Assembly: GCF_031585635.1 (NCBI RefSeq)
Contig: NZ_CP134196.1
Span: 682,001-746,000 of the forward strand
Source of the DNA: Paraburkholderia sp. FT54
GTDB lineage: Bacteria > Pseudomonadota > Gammaproteobacteria > Burkholderiales > Burkholderiaceae
Length of the DNA stretch: 64,000 nucleotides
Reading direction: 5' to 3'
Made by a program: the position numbers and the translations under genes. A model generated the notes under the pieces. The model saw only the letters and a program-made list of their open reading frames with translations. It did not search any database and was not told the DNA's origin. The first letter of the stretch is position 1. Every line of letters starts with the position of its first letter. This document shows positions 43,623-52,598 of this stretch, in pieces.

Positions 43623-45563
43623 ATGCTTTCGAATTTGCTGGTACAGCTGGTCAACGGACTCGCCGACGCGTCGACGCTGTTTCTCGTCGCCGCCGGCTTG
43701 TCGTTGATCTTCGGCGTGACGCGCATCGTCAACTTTGCGCACGGCTCGTTCTATATGTTCGGCATCTATGTCGCGTACAGCATAGCGAGCCGTTTTGGAC
43801 ACACGGCGGGCGGCTTCTGGCTGTCGGTGCTGGCGGCGGCGCTGGTGGTCGCGGTGCTGGGCGCGCTGGTCGAGATGATCGTTCTGCGGCGCATCTATCA
43901 GGCGCCCGAGCTGTTTCATCTGCTTGCCACGTTTGCGCTGGTGCTGATCTTTCGCGATGCCGCGCTGTGGCTGTGGGGTCCGGAAGACCTGTTCGGACCG
44001 CGTGCGCCGCATCTGGCGGGCGCGGTCGATTTCCTCGGCCATCCGCTGCCCACCTATGACATCGCGCTGATCGTGATCGGGCCGGTGGTGTTGCTGCTGC
44101 TTTGGTACGCGCTGACACGCACGCGCTGGGGCACGCTGGTGCGCGCCGCGACGCAGGATCGTGAAATGCTCGGCGCGCTCGGCATCAATCAGGCGTGGCT
44201 GTTTACCGGTGTGTTTTTCGTCGGCGCGTTTCTCGCCGGCCTGGGCGGCGCGCTGCAAGGGCCGCGCATGTCGGCGAATCTGTCGCTGGATCTGGAGACG
44301 ATCGGCAACGCGTTCGTCGTGGTGGTGGTCGGCGGCATGGGGTCGATTCCGGGTGCGTTCATCGCCGCGCTGATCATCGCGGAGATCAAGGCGCTGTGCA
44401 TCGGCATCGGCCATGTGACGATCTTCGGCGTCGGTCTGTCGTTGAGCCGGTTTACGCTCGTCGCCGAGTTTGTCGTCATGGCGGTCGTGCTGGTGGTGCG
44501 GCCCTGGGGTTTGCTCGGCCGCGCGAGCGCCGCCGTGCGTGGCATGGCCGCGCCGGAAACGCCTTTGCGTCCAGCGGGCAAGCGCCTCAAGTGGCTGGCC
44601 GCCATTGCGTTGCTGATGCTCGTGCTTGCGCCGCTTGCGGCCAACGCGTTTCCATACATGCCGGTGTTGCTTGTCGAGATCCTGATCGTCGTGCTGTTCG
44701 CCACGAGTCTGCATTTCATCATGGGACCGGGCGGTATGCATTCGTTCGGCCACGCCGCGTACTTCGGACTGGGCGCATACGGCGCCGCGCTGTTCCTCAA
44801 AGTGCTGAATCTGCCGATGGAAGCCGCCCTGCTGCTCGGACCGCTATTGGCGGTGGCCGGCGCGCTGGTGTTCGGCTGGTTCTGCGTGCGGCTCTCCGGC
44901 GTCTATCTCGCTATGCTGACGCTCGCGTTCGCGCAGATCGTCTGGTCGGTCGTGTTTCAGTGGGACGACGTGACGGGCGGCAGCAACGGCATTCTCGGTT
45001 TGTGGCCGTCGAACTGGTTGTCTTCGCCGGTGGCCTTTTATTACGTGACGCTCGTCTGCGCCGTGGTCGGCGTGTGGCTATTGCGCAAGATGCTGTTCTC
45101 GCCGCTGGGTTACGCCATGCGCGCCTCGCGCGATTCCGTGCTGCGCGCCGAAGCGATCGGCATCGACGTGAAGCGCGTGCAATGGGCCGCGTTCGTGATC
45201 GCATCGCTGTTCTGCGGGCTCGCCGGATCGCTCTATGCGTTCTCCAAAGGTACGATCTCACCGGAGGTGATCAGCGTGAGCCGTTCCGTGGATGGCCTCG
45301 TGATGGTGCTGCTCGGCGGCTTGCAGACCCTCACCGGGCCGATTGTGGGCGCGGCGGTTTTCACGTGGCTGCAGGACACCGTCGCGCGGCAAACCGACTA
45401 TTGGCAGGCGCTGCTAGGCTTCGCGATCCTGCTGCTGGTGATCGCGTTTCCGCAGGGGATCGTCGGTTTCATTCGCGAGCGTTTTGGCGACGACAGCGTT
45501 GAACCGGCGGACAAGAGCGCGGTGTCGCCTTCTCGACGTACTGCAATCAAGGAGGGGCTATGA
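43623..45563 (+). CDS. Fused LivH-LivM-type ABC permease (branched-chain amino acid transporter family)
   Basis: 646 residues from the ATG at 43623 (AAGGG upstream). The first 300 residues are a LivH-type permease (NLLVQLVNGLADASTLFLVA and the loop AATQDREMLGALGINQAWLF). The rest, from about residue 325, is LivM-type (GPGGMHSFGHAAYFGLGAYG and RASRDSVLRAEAIGIDVKRVQ). In most bacteria these are two proteins. The fusion forms the complete membrane channel, coupled by ATGA overlap to livG-like and livF-like genes. With the binding protein at 52599 it likely imports nicotinate or another pyridine carboxylate, not a branched-chain amino acid; this is from context. Confidence 0.92.
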   Translation: MLSNLLVQLVNGLADASTLFLVAAGLSLIFGVTRIVNFAHGSFYMFGIYVAYSIASRFGHTAGGFWLSVLAAALVVAVLGALVEMIVLRRIYQAPELFHLLATFALVLIFRDAALWLWGPEDLFGPRAPHLAGAVDFLGHPLPTYDIALIVIGPVVLLLLWYALTRTRWGTLVRAATQDREMLGALGINQAWLFTGVFFVGAFLAGLGGALQGPRMSANLSLDLETIGNAFVVVVVGGMGSIPGAFIAALIIAEIKALCIGIGHVTIFGVGLSLSRFTLVAEFVVMAVVLVVRPWGLLGRASAAVRGMAAPETPLRPAGKRLKWLAAIALLMLVLAPLAANAFPYMPVLLVEILIVVLFATSLHFIMGPGGMHSFGHAAYFGLGAYGAALFLKVLNLPMEAALLLGPLLAVAGALVFGWFCVRLSGVYLAMLTLAFAQIVWSVVFQWDDVTGGSNGILGLWPSNWLSSPVAFYYVTLVCAVVGVWLLRKMLFSPLGYAMRASRDSVLRAEAIGIDVKRVQWAAFVIASLFCGLAGSLYAFSKGTISPEVISVSRSVDGLVMVLLGGLQTLTGPIVGAAVFTWLQDTVARQTDYWQALLGFAILLLVIAFPQGIVGFIRERFGDDSVEPADKSAVSPSRRTAIKEGL

Positions 45564-46378
45564 GCTTGCTGCGCGTCAGCGGTCTCTCCAAATCGTTCGG
45601 CGGCCTCAAGGCGGTCGACGATGTCTCGTTCGATCTCGAAGCCGGTCAATTGCTGGCCTTGCTCGGACCGAACGGCGCGGGCAAGTCGACCTGTTTCAAC
45701 ATGGTCAACGGACAGTTGCCGCCTTCGTCCGGATCGATTCGTCTCGACGGTCACGAACTGGTCGGCATGCGTCCCCGCGACATCTGGCGTCTGGGCGTGG
45801 GCCGCACGTTTCAGATCGCCGCGACCTTCAATTCCATGACCGTGATCGAGAACGTGCAGATGGCGTTGGTCTCGCGCGAGCGCAAAACTTTCGGCCTGTG
45901 GAAATCCGCGGGGTCGCGCTACGCCGATGAAGCCCTCGCGCTGCTCGAACAGGTCGGCATGGCCGCGGATGCGAACCGCGCTTGCGGCGTGCTCGCTTAT
46001 GGCGACGTGAAGCGCGTCGAACTCGCGATCGCGCTCGCCAATCGCCCGAAGCTGCTGCTGATGGATGAGCCCACCGCCGGCATGGCGCCGAAGGAGCGCA
46101 ATGAATTGATGGCGCTGACCAAGCGTCTCGTCACCGAGCACAAGATCGGCGTGCTGTTTACCGAGCACAGCATGGACGTTGTATTCGCCTACGCCGATCG
46201 CCTGATCGTGCTTGCGCGCGGCAAGCTGATCGCCGAGGGCGACGCCGATACGATCCGCAACGACCCGCGCGTCCAGGAAGTCTATTTCGGCACCGGCAAG
46301 ACCTTCCAGCCGCACGCGCCGCTGCACGAAACGGCGGGCGGGCATGGCGGCCAGCAAGGACAGGGAGCGCTGCAATGA
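45560..46378 (+). CDS. ABC transporter ATP-binding protein, LivG-like
   Basis: 272 residues. Walker A GPNGAGKST is near residues 36-44, Walker B LLLMDEPTAGMAP near residues 168-180, and the H-loop FTEHSMD near residues 200-206. The signature is degenerate (ACGVLAYGDVKRVE near residues 143-156), as is common for LivG. It drives the fused permease together with the LivF-like partner. The start overlaps the permease stop (ATGA). The C-terminal tail after residue 255 is Gly/His-rich and unlike most LivG proteins. Confidence 0.92.
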   Translation: MSLLRVSGLSKSFGGLKAVDDVSFDLEAGQLLALLGPNGAGKSTCFNMVNGQLPPSSGSIRLDGHELVGMRPRDIWRLGVGRTFQIAATFNSMTVIENVQMALVSRERKTFGLWKSAGSRYADEALALLEQVGMAADANRACGVLAYGDVKRVELAIALANRPKLLLMDEPTAGMAPKERNELMALTKRLVTEHKIGVLFTEHSMDVVFAYADRLIVLARGKLIAEGDADTIRNDPRVQEVYFGTGKTFQPHAPLHETAGGHGGQQGQGALQ

Positions 46379-47088
46379 GCGAGCCGATGCTGAAAGTCTC
46401 CGGCCTCAACGCGTTCTATGGTCGCGCGCATATTCTGTTCGACGTCGGCCTCGAAGTCGGACGCGGCGAAGTCGTGGCGCTGATGGGCCGCAACGGCGCC
46501 GGCAAATCGACCACGATGAAAGCGGTAATGGGTCTGCTGCCGCGCCGCCAGGGCGAAGTGAATTTTCGCGGGCAGAACATCACGGCGTTGCCGCCGTACA
46601 AGATCGCGCGCATGGGCATGGGCTTCGTGCCCGAGGATCGGCGCGTGTTCGCGGATCTGACCGTGATGGAAAACCTCGACACCGGCCGTCAGCCGCCGCG
46701 CGACGGTGCACCGCAATGGACGCCTGAAAAGCTGTTTCGCCTCTTTCCCAATCTCGGCGAAATGCCGCAACGTCCGGGCGGCCAGATGAGCGGCGGCGAG
46801 CAGCAGATGCTCACCGTGTCGCGCACGCTGATGGGCAATCCGTATCTGGTCCTGCTCGACGAACCGTCCGAAGGCGTGGCGCCCGTGATCGTCGAACAGA
46901 TGGCGAACATGATTCTCGAACTCAAGCGCGAAGGGCTGTCGATTCTGTTGTCCGAACAGAACCTGCACTTCGCCGAGCTGGTCAGCGACCGCGCGTATGT
47001 GCTCGAAAAAGGGCAGATCCGTTTTAGCGGCACGATCGGCGAACTCGCACAGAACGAAACAGTGAGGCGCGCTTATCTGAGCGTGTGA
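46375..47088 (+). CDS. ABC transporter ATP-binding protein, LivF-like
   Basis: 237 residues with Walker A GRNGAGKSTTMKA (residues 40-52), signature MSGGEQQMLTVSR, Walker B LVLLDEPSEGVAP and LivF-specific LSEQNLHFAELVSDRAYVLE. It forms the second ATPase subunit of the importer and starts in the ATGA overlap with the LivG-like gene. Confidence 0.92.
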   Translation: MSEPMLKVSGLNAFYGRAHILFDVGLEVGRGEVVALMGRNGAGKSTTMKAVMGLLPRRQGEVNFRGQNITALPPYKIARMGMGFVPEDRRVFADLTVMENLDTGRQPPRDGAPQWTPEKLFRLFPNLGEMPQRPGGQMSGGEQQMLTVSRTLMGNPYLVLLDEPSEGVAPVIVEQMANMILELKREGLSILLSEQNLHFAELVSDRAYVLEKGQIRFSGTIGELAQNETVRRAYLSV

Positions 47089-47164
47089 TTCCTTCCATCG
47101 GTGCGCGATGTGCACGCTGTGGCACTTCGTGAGCGCCTGGCAGTCGTTGCGAAAGGAGAGGCAG

Positions 47165-48364
47165 ATGGCAGCAGAGACGTTGACAGGCTTGTCGGGCAAG
47201 GTCGCGGTGACCAATATCGGGCTGCTGTTATCCGGCGACATCGATCAGCCGATTCTCGACGCGGACACGCTCGTGATCGACGATGGCGTGATCGTCGCGG
47301 TCGGAAAGGAAAAGGACTGCGATCTCGAAGGCGCGCGCACGACGATCGATTGCAAACGCACGACGGTCGCGCCCGGATTGATCGACTCGCATGTGCATCC
47401 CGTGTTCGGCGACTGGACGCCGCGCCAGAATCAGATGGGCTGGATCGAATCGAACCTGAACGGCGGCGTCACCACGATGATTTCTGCCGGCGAAGTGCAT
47501 TTGCCCGGCCGCCCGAAAGACGTGCTCGGCGTGAAGGCGCTCGCGATTACCGCGCAGCGTTCGTTCGAAGGCATGCGTGGCGCGGGTGTCGGCGGCGGCG
47601 TGAAGGTGATGGCGGGCGCGCCGGTGATCGAGAAAGGCATGGTCGAAGAGGACTTCAAGGAACTCTCGGAAGCGGGCGTCAAGTTGCTCGGCGAAGTCGG
47701 CCTTGGCAGCGTGAAGGGCGGCGAGGAAGCCGCGCAGATGGTCGCGTGGGCGCGCAAGTACGGCATTCAGAGCACGATTCACACGGGCGGTCCGTCGATT
47801 CCCGGCTCGGGTCTGATCGATCGCGACGTGGTGCTCGCCGCCGACGCGGACGTGATCGGCCACATCAACGGCGGACATACGTCGCTCTCCTACCGGCATG
47901 TTTGCGATCTGTGCGAGCAGTCGAGCCGCGCGCTGGAAATCGTTCACAACGGCAATGAACGGATCGCCTTGCTGACCGCGCGTCATGCGATCGAATTGAA
48001 GTGCCCGCACCGGATCATTCTCGGCACCGATAGTCCAGCGGGTTCCGGCGTGCAACCGCTCGGCATTTTGCGGATGATCGCGCTGATTTCGAGCCTCGCC
48101 GATGTGCCCGCGGAAATCGCCTTCTGCTTTGCAACGGGCAACACCGCGCGGCAACGCAATCTGCGCCAGGGGCTGATCGAAGTGGGCCGTCCCGCCGACC
48201 TCGTCTTCATGGACCGCGCGCAGCACACGGCGGCTGATACACTGCTCGAAAGCGTGCAACTCGGCGATATTCCGGGCGTGGGCATGGTGATGATCGACGG
48301 TCTGATCCGCTGCCGGCGCAGCCGCAACACGCCACCGGCCACCGAAGTGCCGGTGGTGCTGTGA
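47165..48364 (+). CDS. Enamidase-like amidohydrolase
   Basis: 399 residues from the ATG at 47165, placed by a clear AAGGAG site. It is a binuclear amidohydrolase: His76 and His78 in IDSHVHP, Glu177 in LLGEVGLG (candidate bridging ligand), His206 in STIHTGG, His233/238 in GHINGGH, and Asp289 in LGTDSPAGSG. It matches enamidase of Eubacterium barkeri, which hydrolyses 1,4,5,6-tetrahydro-6-oxonicotinate to ammonia and 2-formylglutarate with an Fe-Zn site. That substrate is the product of the reductase homologue encoded at 39628, so the pair is functionally consistent. Confidence 0.8.
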   Translation: MAAETLTGLSGKVAVTNIGLLLSGDIDQPILDADTLVIDDGVIVAVGKEKDCDLEGARTTIDCKRTTVAPGLIDSHVHPVFGDWTPRQNQMGWIESNLNGGVTTMISAGEVHLPGRPKDVLGVKALAITAQRSFEGMRGAGVGGGVKVMAGAPVIEKGMVEEDFKELSEAGVKLLGEVGLGSVKGGEEAAQMVAWARKYGIQSTIHTGGPSIPGSGLIDRDVVLAADADVIGHINGGHTSLSYRHVCDLCEQSSRALEIVHNGNERIALLTARHAIELKCPHRIILGTDSPAGSGVQPLGILRMIALISSLADVPAEIAFCFATGNTARQRNLRQGLIEVGRPADLVFMDRAQHTAADTLLESVQLGDIPGVGMVMIDGLIRCRRSRNTPPATEVPVVL

Positions 48365-48404
48365 ACGCCTATCGTACGGCCGGCAAAACGAGGCCGGCAC
48401 GAAC

Positions 48405-48923
48405 ATGAACCGCCCCGCGCCTCTTTCGCTGAAGGTGAATGGCGCGACGCATCTCGTCAGCGCCGCCGCCGACACGCCGCTGCTCTACCTGCTGCGCAAC
48501 GACCTCGCGCTGAACGGTCCGAAATTCGGCTGCGGCCTGGGCGAATGCGGCGCGTGCACGGTTCTGCTCGATGGCATGCCGACGCGTGCCTGCGTCACCA
48601 CCGCGAAGGTTGCATTGGGCCGCGAGATCACCACACTCGAAGGACTGGGCACGCGCGCCGCGCTGCATCCGGTGCAGCAGGCGTTCATCGAAGAACAGGC
48701 CGCGCAATGCGGCTATTGCCTGAACGGCATGATCATGACGGCCAAGGCGCTGCTCGATCGCGATCCGCATCCGAGTGTCGAGACGATCCGGCGCGAGCTG
48801 TCGCGCAATCTGTGCCGCTGCGGCACGCATGTCGAGATCGTGCGCGCGGTGCAGCGTGCCGCTGACTTGCTTGCCGCTCAAGCGGCGGCGCAATCAGCCG
48901 TGCACGAAGGAGTGCGCGCATGA
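48405..48923 (+). CDS. [2Fe-2S] subunit of a molybdenum hydroxylase (NicA/IorA-like)
   Basis: 172 residues. The plant-type ferredoxin cluster is bound by Cys43, 48, 51 and 63 (GCGLGECGACTVLLDG) and the second cluster by Cys102, 105, 137 and 139 (AQCGYCLNG and NLCRCGTH). It passes electrons from the molybdenum site. Like NicA of Pseudomonas putida, it is the small subunit of a two-component enzyme without FAD. It overlaps the large-subunit gene by four bases (ATGA). A nicotinate (6-position) hydroxylase is the best reading in this cluster; isoquinoline 1-oxidoreductase is a related alternative. Confidence 0.9.
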   Translation: MNRPAPLSLKVNGATHLVSAAADTPLLYLLRNDLALNGPKFGCGLGECGACTVLLDGMPTRACVTTAKVALGREITTLEGLGTRAALHPVQQAFIEEQAAQCGYCLNGMIMTAKALLDRDPHPSVETIRRELSRNLCRCGTHVEIVRAVQRAADLLAAQAAAQSAVHEGVRA

Positions 48924-51900
48924 CCGGACCGGATTTCAGCGTCGATCGACGCAGCGCGCCGCCGTCGCGTCAGCAACTCTACGACGCGCACAGCGTGCTG
49001 ATCGTCACGCGGCCGCCGCAAGCACCGGTGAAGCCGGCGATCGGTCAGCCGGGCTCGCGTTCATCGTTCGTGCCGACCGAGGCGGACATGTTCCTCGTGG
49101 TGCGCGACGACGGCAGCGTGGTCGCGTTCAACGGTCACGTCGATCTCGGCACGGGCATCGGTACGGCACTCGCGCAGATCGTCGCGGAAGAACTGGATGT
49201 GCCGTTGACGCGCGTGTCGATCGTGCTCGGCCATACGCGCGAAGCGCCGAATCAGGGGCCGACGATTGCCAGCGCGACGATTCAGATATCGGCGGTGCCG
49301 TTAAGGCACGCCGCGGCGCAGGCGCGCCAATTTCTGCTGGCGGAAGCGGCTGCGCGATTCAACGTGGGCGTCGAGCAACTCGATGTGCGTGATGGAGTTG
49401 TCTGTCGATCTGACGACAATACTGGAGCGCAAGGCATCGGCTACGGCGAACTGATCAGCGGAAAACGCGTCGAATTGCAGCTCGCCACCGACGCGCCGTT
49501 GAAGTCGCCGGACACGTACAGGATCGTCGGCAAGAGTGCGCCGCGCGTCGATATTCCCGCGAAGGCCACTGGCGAGTTGAGTTTCGTCCACGACGTACGT
49601 GTGCCGGGCATGTTGCATGGCCGCGTGGTGCGGCCGCCGTACGCCGGCGTCGCGCAGGGCGACTTCATGGGCAACAGTCTGCTGCACGTGGATGAAGACT
49701 CTGTTAGCGATTTGCCCGGCATCGTCAAAGTGGTGGTGATTCGCGATTTCGTCGGCATTGTGGCGGAGCGTGAGGAAGTCGCGCAGCAGGCGGTGAAGCG
49801 GCTTCGCGTGCAATGGAAGGCGGTCGACGGTTTGCCGTCGCTCGAAACCAGCGAGGAAGTGGAAGCGGCCTTGCGCGCGAATCCTGCGAAGCGGCGCGAT
49901 CTGGTGATCGAAGGCGATGTGGATGCGGCGCTCGCGCAAGAATCGGCTCGCACGCTGGAACGCACCTACGTATGGCCGTTTCAGATGCATGCGTCGATTG
50001 GACCTTCCTGCGCGGTGGCCGACTATCGCGAGGGCGCGTTGAAGGTCTGGTCGGGTACGCAGAATCCGCATTCGCTGCGCGCCGATCTCGCGTTGCTGAT
50101 GAGCATGGACGAAGCGCGCATCGAGATCGTGCGAATGGAAGCGGCGGGCTGCTACGGCCGCAATTGCGCGGACGATGTCGCCGCCGACGCCGCGCTCCTC
50201 TCGCGTGCCACCGGCAGCCCGGTGCGCGTGCAACTCTCGCGTGAAGACGAGCATGCGTGGGAGCCAAAAGGCGCCGCGCAGTTGATGGACGTGCGCGGCG
50301 CGTTGAATGCCGAGGGTGAACTGGCTGCGTACGACTTTGCGACGCGCTATCCGTCCAACGACGCGCCGACGCTGGCGCTGCTCCTGACCGGCACGATCTC
50401 CGCGCAGCCGCAAGTGTTCGAGATGGGCGACCGCACGGCCGTGCCGCCGTACGACTATCGCAGCATGCGGATCGTCTGCGACGACACGCCGCCGATCGTG
50501 CGGGCGTCGTGGTTGCGCGGGGTGTCGGCGTTGCCGAACACGTTCGCGCACGAGTCCTTTATCGACGAACTGGCGGCGCAAGCGGGCGTCGATCCGGTCG
50601 AGTTTCGCCTGAAGCATCTGACCGATCCACGCGCGACCGAACTCGTTAAAGCGGTGGCGGAAAAGGCCGGTTGGGAACCGCGCAACGCCGAGCGTAAAGA
50701 TGAGGAAGGCGACATCGCGCGCGGACGCGGCATCGCTTACGCCCGCTACGTGCACAGCAAATTCCCCGGCTTCGGCGCGGCATGGTCAGCGTGGGTGGCC
50801 GACGTCGAAGTCAATCGCAAGAGCGGCGAACTTGCGGTGACGCGCGTGGTGGTCGGCCAGGATACCGGCACGATGGTGAATCCCGACGGCGTGCGTCACC
50901 AGATACATGGCAACGTGATCCAGGCGACCAGCCGTGCGCTGAAAGAGCGCGTGACGTTCGGCGAGAACGCGGTGACGAGCCAGGAGTGGGGCGCGTATCC
51001 GATCCTGACCTTCCGCGAAGTGCCGGTGATCGACGTGGTGATGATGCCGCGTCACGGCGAGCCGCCGATGGGCGCGGGCGAATCCGCGTCGCTGCCCGGC
51101 GCGGCGGCGATCGCCAATGCGCTTTTCGACGCCACGGGTGTGCGTTTTCGCCGGCCGCCATTCACGCCGGAAACGATCCGCACCGCACTCGCCGACGCGC
51201 AAGCCGAAGACAAGGCGGCGCGCAAGAAGAAGCGCTGGCGTCTGGGTTTTCTTGGCGCTTTCGCGGCGGGTGCAGCGGGTTGGCTCGGTGCGTTGTCGCT
51301 CGCGCCTCACGCTATTGCATCGATCACGCCGCCGCCCGCAAGCGCGTTCGCGCCGGATCTGGTGGCGCGCGGCAAACTGCTGGCATCGCTCGGCAATTGC
51401 GCGGTTTGCCATACGGCGCACAACGGCGTGCCGAACGCCGGCGGCAAGCCGCTCGATACGCCCTTCGGCACCGTCTACAGCACCAACATCACGCCGGACG
51501 GCCAGACCGGCATCGGCAACTGGTCGCTCGAAGCCTTCGTGCGGGCGATGCGGCAAGGCATCAGCCGCGATGGACATCGACTCTATCCGGCCTTCCCGTA
51601 CACGTCGTTCCAGAACACCTCCGACGACGATCTGAAAGCGCTCTACGCCTACCTGATGGCGCAAACGCCGGTGCGCTCACGTCCACCGGAAACCAGGCTC
51701 GCGTATCCGTTCAGCGTGCGTCCGCTAATGGCCGCATGGAACGGTTTCTTTCTTGGACGCACGGCCTTCACCGCCAGCGCGACGCAAAGCGCGCAATGGA
51801 ATCGCGGCGCGTATCTGGTGAACGGACTCGGTCATTGCAGCGCATGCCACACGCCGCGCAACGCATTCGGCGCCGAAAAAACCGGCGCGGCGTTCATGGG

Positions 51901-52528
51901 CGGCGGCATGGCGGACGGCTGGGAAGCGCCCGCCTTGTCGACGCTCTCGAACGCGCCCGTGCCCTGGAGCGAGGACGAACTTTTCCGCTATTTGCGCGAC
52001 GGCCACGCGCCGCTACACGGCGTCGCGGCCGGGCCGATGGCGCCGGTCGTCGGCGATCTGGCGGCGCTGCCCGACAGTGATATCCGCGCGATGGCGACGT
52101 ATCTCGCGTCGCTCAATCCGCTGGAACCGAACGCCGATCCCGCAGCGGTGGCGCGTCAGTATGAACAGGCCAGCGCGATTTCAGGCACGCCGGTGGGCCT
52201 CGGCGCGCGGCTCTTCGACGGCGCGTGTGCCGCCTGTCATCACACGGGCAGCGGGCCGCAGCTGTTCGGCGCGCATCCTTCGCTGGCGCTTAACACGAAT
52301 CTGCACAGCACGACGCCTGATAACCTGATTCGCGTGATTCTCGACGGCATCGGCTCGCCTGCGCGACCCGAACTCGGTACGATGCCGGCGTACCGCGACA
52401 GTTTCAACGACGCCCAGGTCACCGAACTCGTGTCGTACCTGCGTCAGCAATTCGCCGGCGGCAAGCCGGCATGGCAGGACGTCGCGGCGAGCGTCGCCCG
52501 GATTCGCGCGACGCCGCGGGCCGACTGA
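48920..52528 (+). CDS. Molybdopterin hydroxylase subunit fused to a triheme cytochrome c (NicB-like)
   Basis: 1202 residues. Residues 1-760 are the molybdopterin-binding part of the xanthine dehydrogenase family (GHVDLGTGIGTALAQIV near 74-90, GAGESASLPGAAAIANA near 717-733). After a basic KKKRWR stretch at about 770 comes a single membrane helix (GFLGAFAAGAAGWLGALSLA). Three heme c sites follow: CAVCH (Cys827), CSACH (Cys973) and CAACH (Cys1103). This is the same architecture and nearly the length of P. putida NicB (nicotinate hydroxylase). The catalytic part would be cytoplasmic and the hemes periplasmic, feeding electrons to the respiratory chain. With the 48405 subunit it would hydroxylate nicotinate to 6-hydroxynicotinate. 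Confidence 0.88.
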   Translation: MTGPDFSVDRRSAPPSRQQLYDAHSVLIVTRPPQAPVKPAIGQPGSRSSFVPTEADMFLVVRDDGSVVAFNGHVDLGTGIGTALAQIVAEELDVPLTRVSIVLGHTREAPNQGPTIASATIQISAVPLRHAAAQARQFLLAEAAARFNVGVEQLDVRDGVVCRSDDNTGAQGIGYGELISGKRVELQLATDAPLKSPDTYRIVGKSAPRVDIPAKATGELSFVHDVRVPGMLHGRVVRPPYAGVAQGDFMGNSLLHVDEDSVSDLPGIVKVVVIRDFVGIVAEREEVAQQAVKRLRVQWKAVDGLPSLETSEEVEAALRANPAKRRDLVIEGDVDAALAQESARTLERTYVWPFQMHASIGPSCAVADYREGALKVWSGTQNPHSLRADLALLMSMDEARIEIVRMEAAGCYGRNCADDVAADAALLSRATGSPVRVQLSREDEHAWEPKGAAQLMDVRGALNAEGELAAYDFATRYPSNDAPTLALLLTGTISAQPQVFEMGDRTAVPPYDYRSMRIVCDDTPPIVRASWLRGVSALPNTFAHESFIDELAAQAGVDPVEFRLKHLTDPRATELVKAVAEKAGWEPRNAERKDEEGDIARGRGIAYARYVHSKFPGFGAAWSAWVADVEVNRKSGELAVTRVVVGQDTGTMVNPDGVRHQIHGNVIQATSRALKERVTFGENAVTSQEWGAYPILTFREVPVIDVVMMPRHGEPPMGAGESASLPGAAAIANALFDATGVRFRRPPFTPETIRTALADAQAEDKAARKKKRWRLGFLGAFAAGAAGWLGALSLAPHAIASITPPPASAFAPDLVARGKLLASLGNCAVCHTAHNGVPNAGGKPLDTPFGTVYSTNITPDGQTGIGNWSLEAFVRAMRQGISRDGHRLYPAFPYTSFQNTSDDDLKALYAYLMAQTPVRSRPPETRLAYPFSVRPLMAAWNGFFLGRTAFTASATQSAQWNRGAYLVNGLGHCSACHTPRNAFGAEKTGAAFMGGGMADGWEAPALSTLSNAPVPWSEDELFRYLRDGHAPLHGVAAGPMAPVVGDLAALPDSDIRAMATYLASLNPLEPNADPAAVARQYEQASAISGTPVGLGARLFDGACAACHHTGSGPQLFGAHPSLALNTNLHSTTPDNLIRVILDGIGSPARPELGTMPAYRDSFNDAQVTELVSYLRQQFAGGKPAWQDVAASVARIRATPRAD

Positions 52529-52598
52529 ATCGCGAGCCGCTCGAACGAGCGATAACAACGACCGCATTCCCGCAATTCTTTTGATAACGGAGAAACGC

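Noticed and set aside
49301..50755. Open frame of 484 codons on the minus strand across the molybdenum hydroxylase gene
   Set aside because: Same antisense effect; the plus-strand protein has clear molybdopterin-family motifs.
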